A stretch of DNA of 10,534 bases, taken from contig JAAFHG010000093.1 in assembly GCA_013297585.1 (NCBI GenBank), positions 1-10,534 of the forward strand, in the 5' to 3' direction. The notes beneath the pieces were generated by a model. That model was given only the letters and a program-made list of their open reading frames with translations. It was not told where the DNA came from and ran no database searches. The stretch is from Chitinophagales bacterium. GTDB lineage: Bacteria > Bacteroidota > Bacteroidia > Chitinophagales > Chitinophagaceae. Shown in pieces: positions 1-7,489 of the stretch. Position 1 is the first letter of the stretch, and every line of letters begins with the position of its first letter. A program made the position numbers and the translations under genes.

Positions 1-2
1 TG

Positions 3-875
3 CGTACGGTGGTAATTCACAGGGCAGATAATATTACTGGCCCTTACGAAGGTAAAATTGGCCTGCAGGATTTAGGTGTGGCACAAGGTGGTTTAATTGA
101 TATGCCTGATGGCAAATGGTATTCTTATTTGTTTCGTGATAATGGTGCCGTAGGTCGTATTCCTTATTTGGTACCAGTTACCTGGCAAGATGGATGGCCT
201 GTATTGGGTGTTAATGGCAAAGTGCCACAAACATTGGATTTGCCCGCTAACAAAAGTTTAATTCCTTGCATTGTTGCATCAGATGAATTTAAGCGTAAAA
301 AAGGCGAACCTGCATTGCCATTGGTTTGGCAGTGGAATCATAATCCAGACAATAGTTTATGGTCTGTTACTAAAAAAGGCTACTTACGTTTAACTACAGG
401 CAGGTTAGATTCTAACTTTTTACAAGCAAAAAATTCATTAACACAACGCACCATTGGCCCTGTTTGTAACGGTACTATTGCACTAAATGTGTCAAAGATG
501 AAAGATGGTGATTTTGCAGGATTGGGTTTGTTACAAAAGAACTATGGCTTGGTTGGTGTAAGAGTTGATGGTGATACAAAAGCTATTGTAATGATTAATG
601 CCAGTACTGGCAAACCTGAGCAAGTGCAAAGCATTCCTTTAACCCAAAAGATGGTACATTTTAAAGCTGAATGTGATTTTACAAACAGAAAAGATGTCGC
701 CAATTTCTTTTACAGTTTAGATGGCAGTACTTGGCAGCCAATTGGTACGCAACTTAAAATGGCTTATACCATCCCTCAATTTATCGGCTATCGTTTTGCA
801 CTTTTTAATTATGCTACAAAAAATATAGGTGGCTATGCAGATTTTGATTACTTCAGAATAAGCGATGCTAAATAG
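3..875 (+). CDS. GH43 glycoside hydrolase (beta-xylosidase/arabinofuranosidase type), C-terminal part only
   Basis: The frame is open from the left edge, so the N-terminus and the catalytic Asp/Glu residues lie outside the window; a GTG at position 9 is merely an internal codon. The first ~270 nt encode the end of a five-bladed beta-propeller, with the family-like stretches RADNITGPYE, QGGLIDMPDGKWY and VTWQDGWPVLG. From about nt 280 a C-terminal beta-sandwich follows (SDEF, then WQWNHNP, LRLTTG and LTQRT), which matches the domain that closes the active site in GH43 beta-xylosidases. The protein ends in DFDYFRISDAK, with no CBM or type IX sorting domain after it. Expected role: release of xylose or arabinose from hemicellulose oligosaccharides. 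Two in-frame stops (TAG, TAA) end the gene, and the next start lies 63 bp downstream. Its sequence differs clearly from the GH43 at 8300, so it is not a recent duplicate. The family call is firm; the specificity is inferred. Confidence 0.88.
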   Translation, partial: RTVVIHRADNITGPYEGKIGLQDLGVAQGGLIDMPDGKWYSYLFRDNGAVGRIPYLVPVTWQDGWPVLGVNGKVPQTLDLPANKSLIPCIVASDEFKRKKGEPALPLVWQWNHNPDNSLWSVTKKGYLRLTTGRLDSNFLQAKNSLTQRTIGPVCNGTIALNVSKMKDGDFAGLGLLQKNYGLVGVRVDGDTKAIVMINASTGKPEQVQSIPLTQKMVHFKAECDFTNRKDVANFFYSLDGSTWQPIGTQLKMAYTIPQFIGYRFALFNYATKNIGGYADFDYFRISDAK

Positions 876-938
876 TAATATCAATAACTAAAATCGTCAG
901 TTTCAATCTTTTCTAAATAAACGTATTTACAACAACAT

Positions 939-3062
939 ATGAAAAAGTATCTCATTAATCGCATCGTTAGTTCAATTGTATTTGCCATAATAATGGTGGT
1001 AAATGCAAATGCCCAAGTACCGAAAATTACTTTAGATCTTTCTAAAGCTACTACAAACGTAAGCCCAATGTTGTATGGGTTAATGACTGAAGAAATCAAT
1101 CATTCTTACGATGGTGGTTTATATGCAGAACTGATTCGTAATAGAATTTTTAAAGATAATGCTACCAAACCAGAAGGTTGGAGCCTTTTACAAGAAGATA
1201 GCACTAAAACAAAAGCCAATATAAAGCTAATGGCTGCTAGTCAAAGTAATGTACCTTTTGATGAGCGCAGACATGCTATTACAGGTGCTTTACAAACTTG
1301 TTTGCGTTTAACGGTTGAGAAAAGCGGCAGCCGTGTTGGGGTTGCAAATGAAGGCTATTGGGGTATTCCTGTAAAGCCAAATATAACTTATAACGCATCA
1401 TTTTATATGAAAGGAGCTGGTAGCGTGCCGCCGCAACGTCGTCCCGGTGCACCCGTATCTAATCAACCCGCACCACTTGTAATTGCTGATAGTACTGCAG
1501 GCCCAATTACCGTTACTATTGAAAGTAATGATGGTAAAACCGTGTACGCTTCTGGCACTATTAACCTAGAGAAAAGTGCATTTTGGAAAAAATACCAACT
1601 AACATTAACCACAAATGCTGGTATTACACCAACAACCGATGCTCGTTTTGTTATTTCAACCAATCGTGCAGGTTTGTATTATGTTAATTTGGTATCACTA
1701 TTTCCACCCACATTTAAAAATAGACCTAATGGCAACAGGCCAGATTTGATGCAAATGATGGTTGACATGAAACCAAAATTTTTGCGTTTTCCTGGTGGTA
1801 ATTTTTTAGAAGGGCCATTATTAACAGATGCTTTTCCTTGGAAGGAAACCTTGGGACCATTAGAGCAAAGACCTGGTCATAAAGGCTCTTGGGGTTACCG
1901 CCCTACAGATGGTATGGGTTTACTTGAATTTTTATTGTGGTGCGAAGATATCGGTGCAGAACCTTTACTAGGTGTATTTGCAGGTTATGCGCTTGATGGT
2001 GATCATGTAGATGCTGGCCCATTATTAAAGCCTTACATAGATGATGCTTTAGATGAAATTGAATATGTAATGGGTGATGTAAAAACCTATTGGGGCGCCA
2101 AACGAGCAGCTGATGGGCATCCTGCGCCATTTAAAATGAAATATGTAGAAGTTGGAAATGAAGATTGGTTCGATAGATCAGGTAGTTATAATGGCAGATT
2201 TACACAATTTAGAGAGGCGATTGAAAAAAAATACCCCCAGTTAACCTGTATTTCTAGTATTGCCGATGCACAATATCCAAACCTAAAAGTTACTACTGGA
2301 AAAAAGCCTGCCGTTTTAGATGAGCATTATTATCGTAACACTTGGGAAATGTGGGCAAATGCAGATCAGTATGATAAATACGAGAGAAATGGACAGAAGA
2401 TTTTTGTGGGTGAATGGGCTACAAGAGAAGGTGCGCCTACAACAAATTTAATTGCTGCTTTAGGCGATGCTGCGTGGATGACTGGGATGGAAAGAAACTC
2501 AGACCTTATCATTATGTCTTGCTACGCACCGCTGTTTGTAAATGTAAATACACAAACTGCAACTGCACCAAAAGCTTGGCAGTGGGATTCTGATTTAATA
2601 GGCTACAATGCGCTTAATAGTTATGGCTCACCATCGTATTATGTGCAAAAATTGTTCAGCCAATATTTAGGTAATAAAATTGTACCTATTACAGGCGATA
2701 ATATACCTACACAGCCAAGACCAATGTCAAGAAGAGATAGTATAGATAAGAACACACCAAAGCCAGTACCTACTGTATTTTACTCAGCCTCAAAAGATGA
2801 AAAAACAGGTATTATTTATTTAAAATTGGTAAATACCATTGGCAAAGAGCAACCTGTTCAAATTGATTTAAAAGGAATAAAAACGATTGTTTCAACAGCC
2901 GCTGCTACAGTAGTAAAAGGCGATAAACCAGAAGACACTAACAGTATTTCTAATCCTGAGAAAATTGCACCTATAAATACCACGGTTACTGGTGTAAAGC
3001 AAAATTTTGAGCATCAGTTGGCGCCTTATTCTGTAACTATTTTACAATTGAAAACGAAGTAA
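939..3062 (+). CDS. Secreted GH51 alpha-L-arabinofuranosidase with internal CBM4/9-like module
   Basis: Predicted to remove alpha-L-arabinofuranosyl side chains from arabinoxylan or arabinan. Residues 1-25 form a signal peptide (MKKYLINR, a hydrophobic core, then NANA) with cleavage before Gln26. The order is: start of the barrel (about 30-75, with YGLMTEEINHS and GGLYAELIRNR), a CBM4/9-like beta-sandwich (about 90-255), the rest of the TIM barrel (from about 265, RFPGGNF at 283-289), and a C-terminal beta-domain ending in YSVTILQL. The likely acid/base is Glu408 in VEVGNEDWF, and the likely nucleophile is Glu492 in FVGEWATREG; the conserved DEHYY lies at 461-465. This layout resembles plant-type and Bacteroidota GH51 arabinoxylan arabinofuranohydrolases rather than the compact form at 5923. 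Odd points are a Pro/Arg-rich, locally GC-rich insert at residues 162-179 and a second Pro/Arg-rich loop at 590-612. The ATG at 939 fits the signal peptide. The family is certain; the substrate is inferred. Confidence 0.93.
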   Translation: MKKYLINRIVSSIVFAIIMVVNANAQVPKITLDLSKATTNVSPMLYGLMTEEINHSYDGGLYAELIRNRIFKDNATKPEGWSLLQEDSTKTKANIKLMAASQSNVPFDERRHAITGALQTCLRLTVEKSGSRVGVANEGYWGIPVKPNITYNASFYMKGAGSVPPQRRPGAPVSNQPAPLVIADSTAGPITVTIESNDGKTVYASGTINLEKSAFWKKYQLTLTTNAGITPTTDARFVISTNRAGLYYVNLVSLFPPTFKNRPNGNRPDLMQMMVDMKPKFLRFPGGNFLEGPLLTDAFPWKETLGPLEQRPGHKGSWGYRPTDGMGLLEFLLWCEDIGAEPLLGVFAGYALDGDHVDAGPLLKPYIDDALDEIEYVMGDVKTYWGAKRAADGHPAPFKMKYVEVGNEDWFDRSGSYNGRFTQFREAIEKKYPQLTCISSIADAQYPNLKVTTGKKPAVLDEHYYRNTWEMWANADQYDKYERNGQKIFVGEWATREGAPTTNLIAALGDAAWMTGMERNSDLIIMSCYAPLFVNVNTQTATAPKAWQWDSDLIGYNALNSYGSPSYYVQKLFSQYLGNKIVPITGDNIPTQPRPMSRRDSIDKNTPKPVPTVFYSASKDEKTGIIYLKLVNTIGKEQPVQIDLKGIKTIVSTAAATVVKGDKPEDTNSISNPEKIAPINTTVTGVKQNFEHQLAPYSVTILQLKTK

Positions 3063-3118
3063 TTTTTAATGCTGTATTTTACTACTGCTAAATAAATTGC
3101 GTTAAATTGTGCAACCGA

Positions 3119-3150
3119 TTGCATTTGTAAGTATAAATTATCTATTTTAG
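3119..3150 (+). promoter_or_regulatory. Weak candidate Bacteroidota-type promoter before the SDR gene
   Basis: The 106-bp gap at 3063-3168 is the longest in the window. It holds a TTG at 3119-3121 and, 21 bp later, TATTTTAG at 3143-3150. This resembles the Bacteroidota sigma pattern TTG-N(19-23)-TAnnTTTG with one mismatch in the downstream box. The box ends 18 bp before the start codon, so any leader would be very short. Three ATTGY pentamers at 3096, 3106 and 3118 lie just upstream at near helical spacing. AT-rich DNA often gives such matches by chance. There is no strong hairpin or T-run in the gap that would act as a terminator for the preceding gene. Confidence 0.25.
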
Positions 3151-3168
3151 CGGGTAAAATGATGACTA

Positions 3169-3912
3169 ATGGAAATGAAAAAAGTAGCGATAGTTACAGG
3201 TGGCGGTAGCGGTTTAGGGTATGCTATTGCACAAAAATTTACAGAAAATGGCATAACTACCATTATTGCTGGGCGTAATGTAGAAAAATTAAATACCGCT
3301 AAAGAACAGTTGGGCGAATTGTGTATTGCTATGCCTTGCGATGTAAGCGATTTAAAAACGGTACCAGCATTTGTAGAAAGTGTGTTACAGCAGTTTGGTC
3401 AAATTGATATATTGGTAAATAACGCTGGTATCAATCAGAAAAAAGAATTTACAGAAGTAACAGACGAAGATTTCCAAAACATTCTTACTACAAATGTTAC
3501 GGCAGTATTTGCTTTAAGTAGAGAGGTTGTAAAGCATATGCTTACAAAAAATGCCGGTTGCATTATTAATATAAGTAGTATGGCTGCGCAATATGGTTTG
3601 CCAAAAGTTATTGCTTATACGGCCAGTAAAACGGCTATCGATGGTATGACAAGGGCAATGGCTGTTGAATTATCGCCCAAAGGCATACGTGTAAATGCGA
3701 TTGCACCAGGCTTTATTTACAGTGCAATGACGGAAAAAGCCTTAAACAGCGATCCAGAACGCAAAGCAAAAGTATTTGGTCGTACACCAATGGGCCATAT
3801 GGGGCAACCTGACGATATTGGTAATGCTGCTTTGTATTTAGCAAGCGATGCTGCTAAATATGTTACGGGCGTAATACTGCCAATAGATGGTGGTAATAGT
3901 ATTGGGTTTTAA
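3169..3912 (+). CDS. Classical SDR-family NAD(P)-dependent oxidoreductase
   Basis: A 247-residue classical short-chain dehydrogenase. The cofactor motif TGGGSGLG is at 10-17, NNAG at 84-87, the catalytic Ser at 137 (NISSMAA) and YTASK with Tyr150 and Lys154; the Ser-Tyr spacing of 13 is standard. Arg36 after the second strand (AGRN) hints at a preference for NADP(H). The C-terminus GVILPIDGGNS is typical of the gluconate 5-dehydrogenase, glucose 1-dehydrogenase and 3-oxoacyl-ACP reductase branches, which cannot be told apart by eye. There is no signal peptide, so it is the one cytoplasmic protein among secreted enzymes. An in-frame TGA at 3163 makes ATG 3169 the first possible start; the ATG two codons later is an alternative. 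The next gene starts 18 bp downstream, which suggests co-transcription. From context it may oxidise or reduce a sugar, aldonate or ketoaldonate derived from the glycan (inference). Confidence 0.9.
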   Translation: MEMKKVAIVTGGGSGLGYAIAQKFTENGITTIIAGRNVEKLNTAKEQLGELCIAMPCDVSDLKTVPAFVESVLQQFGQIDILVNNAGINQKKEFTEVTDEDFQNILTTNVTAVFALSREVVKHMLTKNAGCIINISSMAAQYGLPKVIAYTASKTAIDGMTRAMAVELSPKGIRVNAIAPGFIYSAMTEKALNSDPERKAKVFGRTPMGHMGQPDDIGNAALYLASDAAKYVTGVILPIDGGNSIGF

Positions 3913-3930
3913 TACAAAAAATTACTTGTC

Positions 3931-5877
3931 ATGAACAAACGATTTGCTGAGATATGCTTTTTAATTACTGCTTGTTTTTGTACTGTAAGTGCACAAATAA
4001 AACTGCCTGCAATCATTAGAGATAGTATGATTTTGCAACGTGATGCCAAAGTAAATATTTGGGGCTGGTCATCGGCAAATGAAAAAATTACTATCAGCTT
4101 TAATGGTAAAAAAGTTACCACAAAAGCAGATGATGGCGGTAATTGGAAAGCAATATTACCACCTACAAAAGCTGGCGGTCCGTACACCATTGAGTTAACT
4201 GGTAAAAACAAATTAACCCTTAGTAATGTGCTATTTGGTGATGTATGGTTTTGTAGCGGTCAAAGTAATATGGTGCATCAATTAAATATTCACGATGTTA
4301 TTTATGCCAAGGAAATTGCAGAAACTAATTTTCCTGAAATACGCCAGTTTTGGGTGCCAACTCTTGCCAATATGCGTGGCCCACAAAAGGATTTGCCAAG
4401 CGGTAATTGGCAAGCTGCTGTTGGCGAATCAGTAAGACCGTTTTCTGCTGTAGCATATTTTTTTGCAAAGAAAATTTACCAAGAATTTCATATTCCAATC
4501 GGTATTATCAATGCATCGGTTGGGGGTACACCCATTGAGGCTTGGATAAGTGAAGATGGCTTCAAAGATTTCAGTTCTATAAATGCTGCCATTAAGAAAA
4601 ATCAAGACACCACTGCTGCACCAAGAAGAGGTGGGGGCAATTTTGGTGGTGTAAGAAGAGTAGAAGTTGTTGACCTTGGCATTGCTGGCGCAAAAAAATG
4701 GTTTGACGTTACTTACGAACCAAAAGGATGGCGAACCATTAACATACCTGGCTATTGGGAAGATCAAGGTTTAAAGGATCTAAACGGTGTGGTTTGGTAT
4801 AGAAAAGAAATTAATCTGCCAGCAACTTTTACTAGCAAGCAAGCAAAGGTTTTTTTGGGTAGAATTATAGATGCAGACGAGTTGTACATTAATGGTAAGC
4901 AAGTTGGCAATACGTCTTATCAATATCCACAGAGGCGCTACACGGTACCAGAAGGCTTGCTAAAACCAGGCAAAAACTTATTTGTGATACGTGTTACAAA
5001 TACTTCTGGTAAAGGCGGCTTTGTAACTGATAAACCATACAGCATTTTTTGTGGCAATGATACCGTAGACTTAAAAGGCACTTGGCAATACAAGGTTGGT
5101 GAGGCTTATCAACCGATTGTTCGTGGTAGTGGTAATTTTTCAGGTGGTGGTGGTAGCGTAAATGCACAAAATCAACCCACAGCTTTGTACAATGCAATGG
5201 TAGCACCAGAAATTAATTATACCATCAAAGGTTTTTGCTGGTATCAAGGTGAAAGCAATGCTGGTAATGCCAAAGAATATGCTGACTTAATGCCTGCATT
5301 AATAAACGATTGGCGCAGCAAATGGAATCAAGATACTTTGCCTTATTTGTTTGTGCAATTGCCTAATTATATGGATTATAATTATGTGCCATCAGAAAGT
5401 GGTTGGGCTATGATGCGTGAAGCACAGTTAAAGTCATTATCAGTACCAAATACCGCTATGGCTGTAACTATTGAGTTAGGCGAATGGAACGATATTCATC
5501 CAGATAGAAAGCAAGAAGTGGGCGAAAGGTTAGCATTAGGTGCATTAAAATTGGCTTACAATAAAAACATTGTTTACTCTGGGCCAATATTTCAATCAGC
5601 TACTATTGAAGGCAGTAAAATCACACTCAGTTTTAACCATGTAGGTAGTGGTTTAATTACCAACGATGATGAAGCGCCTGCTGAATTTGCCATTGCTGGT
5701 GCAGATAAAAGATTTGTGTGGGCAAAAGCAAGAATTGAAGGTGATAAAATAGTTGTGTGGAACGACAATATTACTGCACCAATATACGTGCGATATGCCT
5801 GGGCAGATAATCCTGTAAATCCTAATTTATACAATAAAGAAGGGCTGCCTGCATCGCCATTTAGAACCGACAAATAG
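3931..5877 (+). CDS. Secreted sialate O-acetylesterase-type (SGNH/SASA) carbohydrate esterase with inserted jelly-roll domain
   Basis: Probably removes O-acetyl groups from hemicellulose. The signal peptide ends at VSA (residue 21) before Gln22. An ITAC lipobox-like stretch ends at Cys15, but the hydrophobic core before it is too short to convince. Residues about 25-100 are a beta-sandwich (DSMILQRD, WGW, AGGPYTIELTG). The SGNH half follows with CSGQSNM (nucleophile Ser112) and GTPIEAW. Residues about 245-395 are a GH2-type jelly-roll (GWRTINIPGYWEDQG, VVWYRKEI, YINGKQVG). The second SGNH half has WYQGESN (437-443) and the catalytic pair Asp521/His523 in NDIHPDR. Gly-rich linkers at about 231-240 and 399-409 flank the inserted domain. 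A similar split layout is known from Bacteroidota SASA proteins and, as I recall, from CE20 xyloglucan acetylesterases. No sialic acid genes lie nearby, so acetyl-xylan or xyloglucan is a better guess than sialate. The TAG stop touches an in-frame ATG of the next reading frame at 5878. Confidence 0.9.
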   Translation: MNKRFAEICFLITACFCTVSAQIKLPAIIRDSMILQRDAKVNIWGWSSANEKITISFNGKKVTTKADDGGNWKAILPPTKAGGPYTIELTGKNKLTLSNVLFGDVWFCSGQSNMVHQLNIHDVIYAKEIAETNFPEIRQFWVPTLANMRGPQKDLPSGNWQAAVGESVRPFSAVAYFFAKKIYQEFHIPIGIINASVGGTPIEAWISEDGFKDFSSINAAIKKNQDTTAAPRRGGGNFGGVRRVEVVDLGIAGAKKWFDVTYEPKGWRTINIPGYWEDQGLKDLNGVVWYRKEINLPATFTSKQAKVFLGRIIDADELYINGKQVGNTSYQYPQRRYTVPEGLLKPGKNLFVIRVTNTSGKGGFVTDKPYSIFCGNDTVDLKGTWQYKVGEAYQPIVRGSGNFSGGGGSVNAQNQPTALYNAMVAPEINYTIKGFCWYQGESNAGNAKEYADLMPALINDWRSKWNQDTLPYLFVQLPNYMDYNYVPSESGWAMMREAQLKSLSVPNTAMAVTIELGEWNDIHPDRKQEVGERLALGALKLAYNKNIVYSGPIFQSATIEGSKITLSFNHVGSGLITNDDEAPAEFAIAGADKRFVWAKARIEGDKIVVWNDNITAPIYVRYAWADNPVNPNLYNKEGLPASPFRTDK

Positions 5878-5922
5878 ATGTCATCTTATAAACTGTATAA
5901 CTTATTGCTTAAAAGAAAGCCA

Positions 5923-7470
5923 ATGAAAACGTCCCGAATTTTAGTAGCTATTTTTTCTTACTTTATTGTATTTACTAGCAATGCACAAAACAAAGTTGTA
6001 ATAAACGCAGCCGCAGCAAAAGATACCATTAATAAAAATATTTACGGCCACTTTGCCGAGCATTTAGGGCATTGTATTTATGGTGGTTTTTACGTGGGCG
6101 ATAACAATAAAAAAATCCCTAATAAAAATGGGATTCGCTTAGACATTATTGATGCTTTGAAAAAATTGAAAGTACCAGTACTACGTTGGCCGGGTGGTTG
6201 CTTTGCCGATACTTACCATTGGAAAGATGGTATTGGGCCGAAAAGTCAGCGTCCATCTATGTTGAACCTTTGGTGGGGCAATGTAAAAGAAGACAACAGT
6301 TTTGGCACAAATGAGTTTTTAAATATGTGTGAAGTACTTGGTGCCGAGCCTTACCTAAGTGGTAATGTAGGCAGCGGTACACCACAAGAGTTGGCCGATT
6401 GGGTAAAATATACAAGCCATCCTGCTGGCAGTAGCCCAATGCCTGAATTAAGAGCTAAAAATGGTAGACAAAATCCTTGGAAAGTAAAATTATGGGGGCT
6501 TGGAAATGAAGCTTGGGGCTGCGGTGGCAATATGACGGTAGACCATTATGCAGATGTGTATCGCCAATACGCAACGTTTATGACAGACTGGAATAACAGT
6601 GATGGCTTATATAGAATTGCATCTGGTGCATCTGATGATGACTATAACTGGACAGAAGTGTTGATGCAAAAATTGCCAACTAAAATGTTTGATGCATTGG
6701 GTTTGCACCATTATTCGGTAATTGATTGGAACAAAAAAGGTTCATCAACCGAATTTAGTGAAAGTGAATATTTTACCACCATGCAAAGGGCTTTGTTTAT
6801 GGAAGAATTGGTAACAAAGCATAGTGCTGTTATGGATAAATACGATCCTAAAAAAACAAAATCATTATCAGTAGATGAGTGGGGTGGCTGGTACGATGTG
6901 GTAAAAGGCACGAACGAAGCATTTTTATTTCAGCAAAATACCATGCGTGATGCTATGATTGCTGGCACAACATTGAACACTTTCAACAACCATTGCGACC
7001 GTGTAAAAATGGCTAATCTGGCTCAAATCATCAATGTATTGCAAGCTGTTATTTTAACCAATGAAGAAAAATTGGTGCTAACGCCTACATATCATGTAAT
7101 GGAAATGTACAATGTTCATCAAAATGCAGTGATGTTACCACTTAAAGTAAACAGCGATAATTACCAATTTGAAGGCAAAAGCTTACCAGCAATTTCTGCG
7201 TCAGCGTCAAGAGATAAAAATGGTGCTATTCATATTTCAGTAACCAATATTGATGCATCAAAAGAGCAAAAAATCAGCATTAACCTTGGCGATATCAAAA
7301 CAAGTTCAAGTAGTGCAAAAATTCTAAAATCTGCAAAGCTGCAAGACTATAACAGCTTTGAAAAGCCTAAGAATATTGTTCCTACAGCATTTAGTAATTA
7401 TAAAATAAATGGTAATGAATTAGAAATAACACTACCAGCATTTAGTGTTGCTGTGATAGAATTAAAATAA
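5923..7470 (+). CDS. Secreted compact GH51 alpha-L-arabinofuranosidase
   Basis: A 515-residue GH51 enzyme releasing arabinofuranose from arabinoxylan, arabinan or their oligosaccharides. I chose ATG 5923 because a normal signal peptide starts there (MKTSRILVAIF to SNA, cleavage at 21 before Gln22). The frame also opens at ATG 5878, directly abutting the previous stop, which would add 15 residues (MSSYKLYNLLLKRKP) and an unusually long n-region. Core motifs are YGHFAEHLGHCIYGG, VLRWPGGCFADTYHW, WGLGNEAWGCGG (acid/base Glu196), ALGLHHYS and LSVDEWGGWYDV (nucleophile Glu319), with a C-terminal beta-domain ending in FSVAVIELK. There is no CBM insertion. The sequence resembles the bacterial, usually intracellular, arabinofuranosidase clade, but here it carries an export signal. 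It thus complements the CBM-bearing GH51 at 939. Family and catalytic residues are clear; the exact substrate is not. Confidence 0.93.
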   Translation: MKTSRILVAIFSYFIVFTSNAQNKVVINAAAAKDTINKNIYGHFAEHLGHCIYGGFYVGDNNKKIPNKNGIRLDIIDALKKLKVPVLRWPGGCFADTYHWKDGIGPKSQRPSMLNLWWGNVKEDNSFGTNEFLNMCEVLGAEPYLSGNVGSGTPQELADWVKYTSHPAGSSPMPELRAKNGRQNPWKVKLWGLGNEAWGCGGNMTVDHYADVYRQYATFMTDWNNSDGLYRIASGASDDDYNWTEVLMQKLPTKMFDALGLHHYSVIDWNKKGSSTEFSESEYFTTMQRALFMEELVTKHSAVMDKYDPKKTKSLSVDEWGGWYDVVKGTNEAFLFQQNTMRDAMIAGTTLNTFNNHCDRVKMANLAQIINVLQAVILTNEEKLVLTPTYHVMEMYNVHQNAVMLPLKVNSDNYQFEGKSLPAISASASRDKNGAIHISVTNIDASKEQKISINLGDIKTSSSSAKILKSAKLQDYNSFEKPKNIVPTAFSNYKINGNELEITLPAFSVAVIELK

Positions 7471-7471
7471 T

Positions 7472-7479
7472 GCCCCAAA
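7472..7479 (+). other. GCCCCAAA motif upstream of the deacetylase start (copy 1)
   Basis: This 8-mer sits in the 19-bp gap and ends 10 nt before the ATG at 7490. The same 8-mer ends 9 nt before the ATG at 10301. It is C-rich in an otherwise AT-rich leader and does not resemble a Shine-Dalgarno sequence. Its meaning is unknown, and chance is possible. Confidence 0.25.
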
Positions 7480-7489
7480 GCGAATTTTT

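Noticed and set aside
881..1099. Antisense frame over the gap and signal peptide of the first GH51
   Set aside because: It overlaps the clear GH51 N-terminus, and its composition is explained by the complementary strand.
3110..3123. TGCAA/TTGCA mini-hairpin in the gap before the SDR
   Set aside because: Only five base pairs with no following T-run. It is too weak to call a terminator.
3931..3993. Lipoprotein signal (ITAC ending at Cys15) in the SASA esterase
   Set aside because: The hydrophobic core before the Cys is only about seven residues and there is an acidic residue at position 7. Type I cleavage at VSA before Gln22 fits better and matches the other five proteins.
3931..5877. Sialic acid catabolism as the role of the SASA-type esterase
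   Set aside because: There is no sialidase, lyase, epimerase or sialate transporter in the window. The neighbours all point to plant hemicellulose, and the family name is historical.
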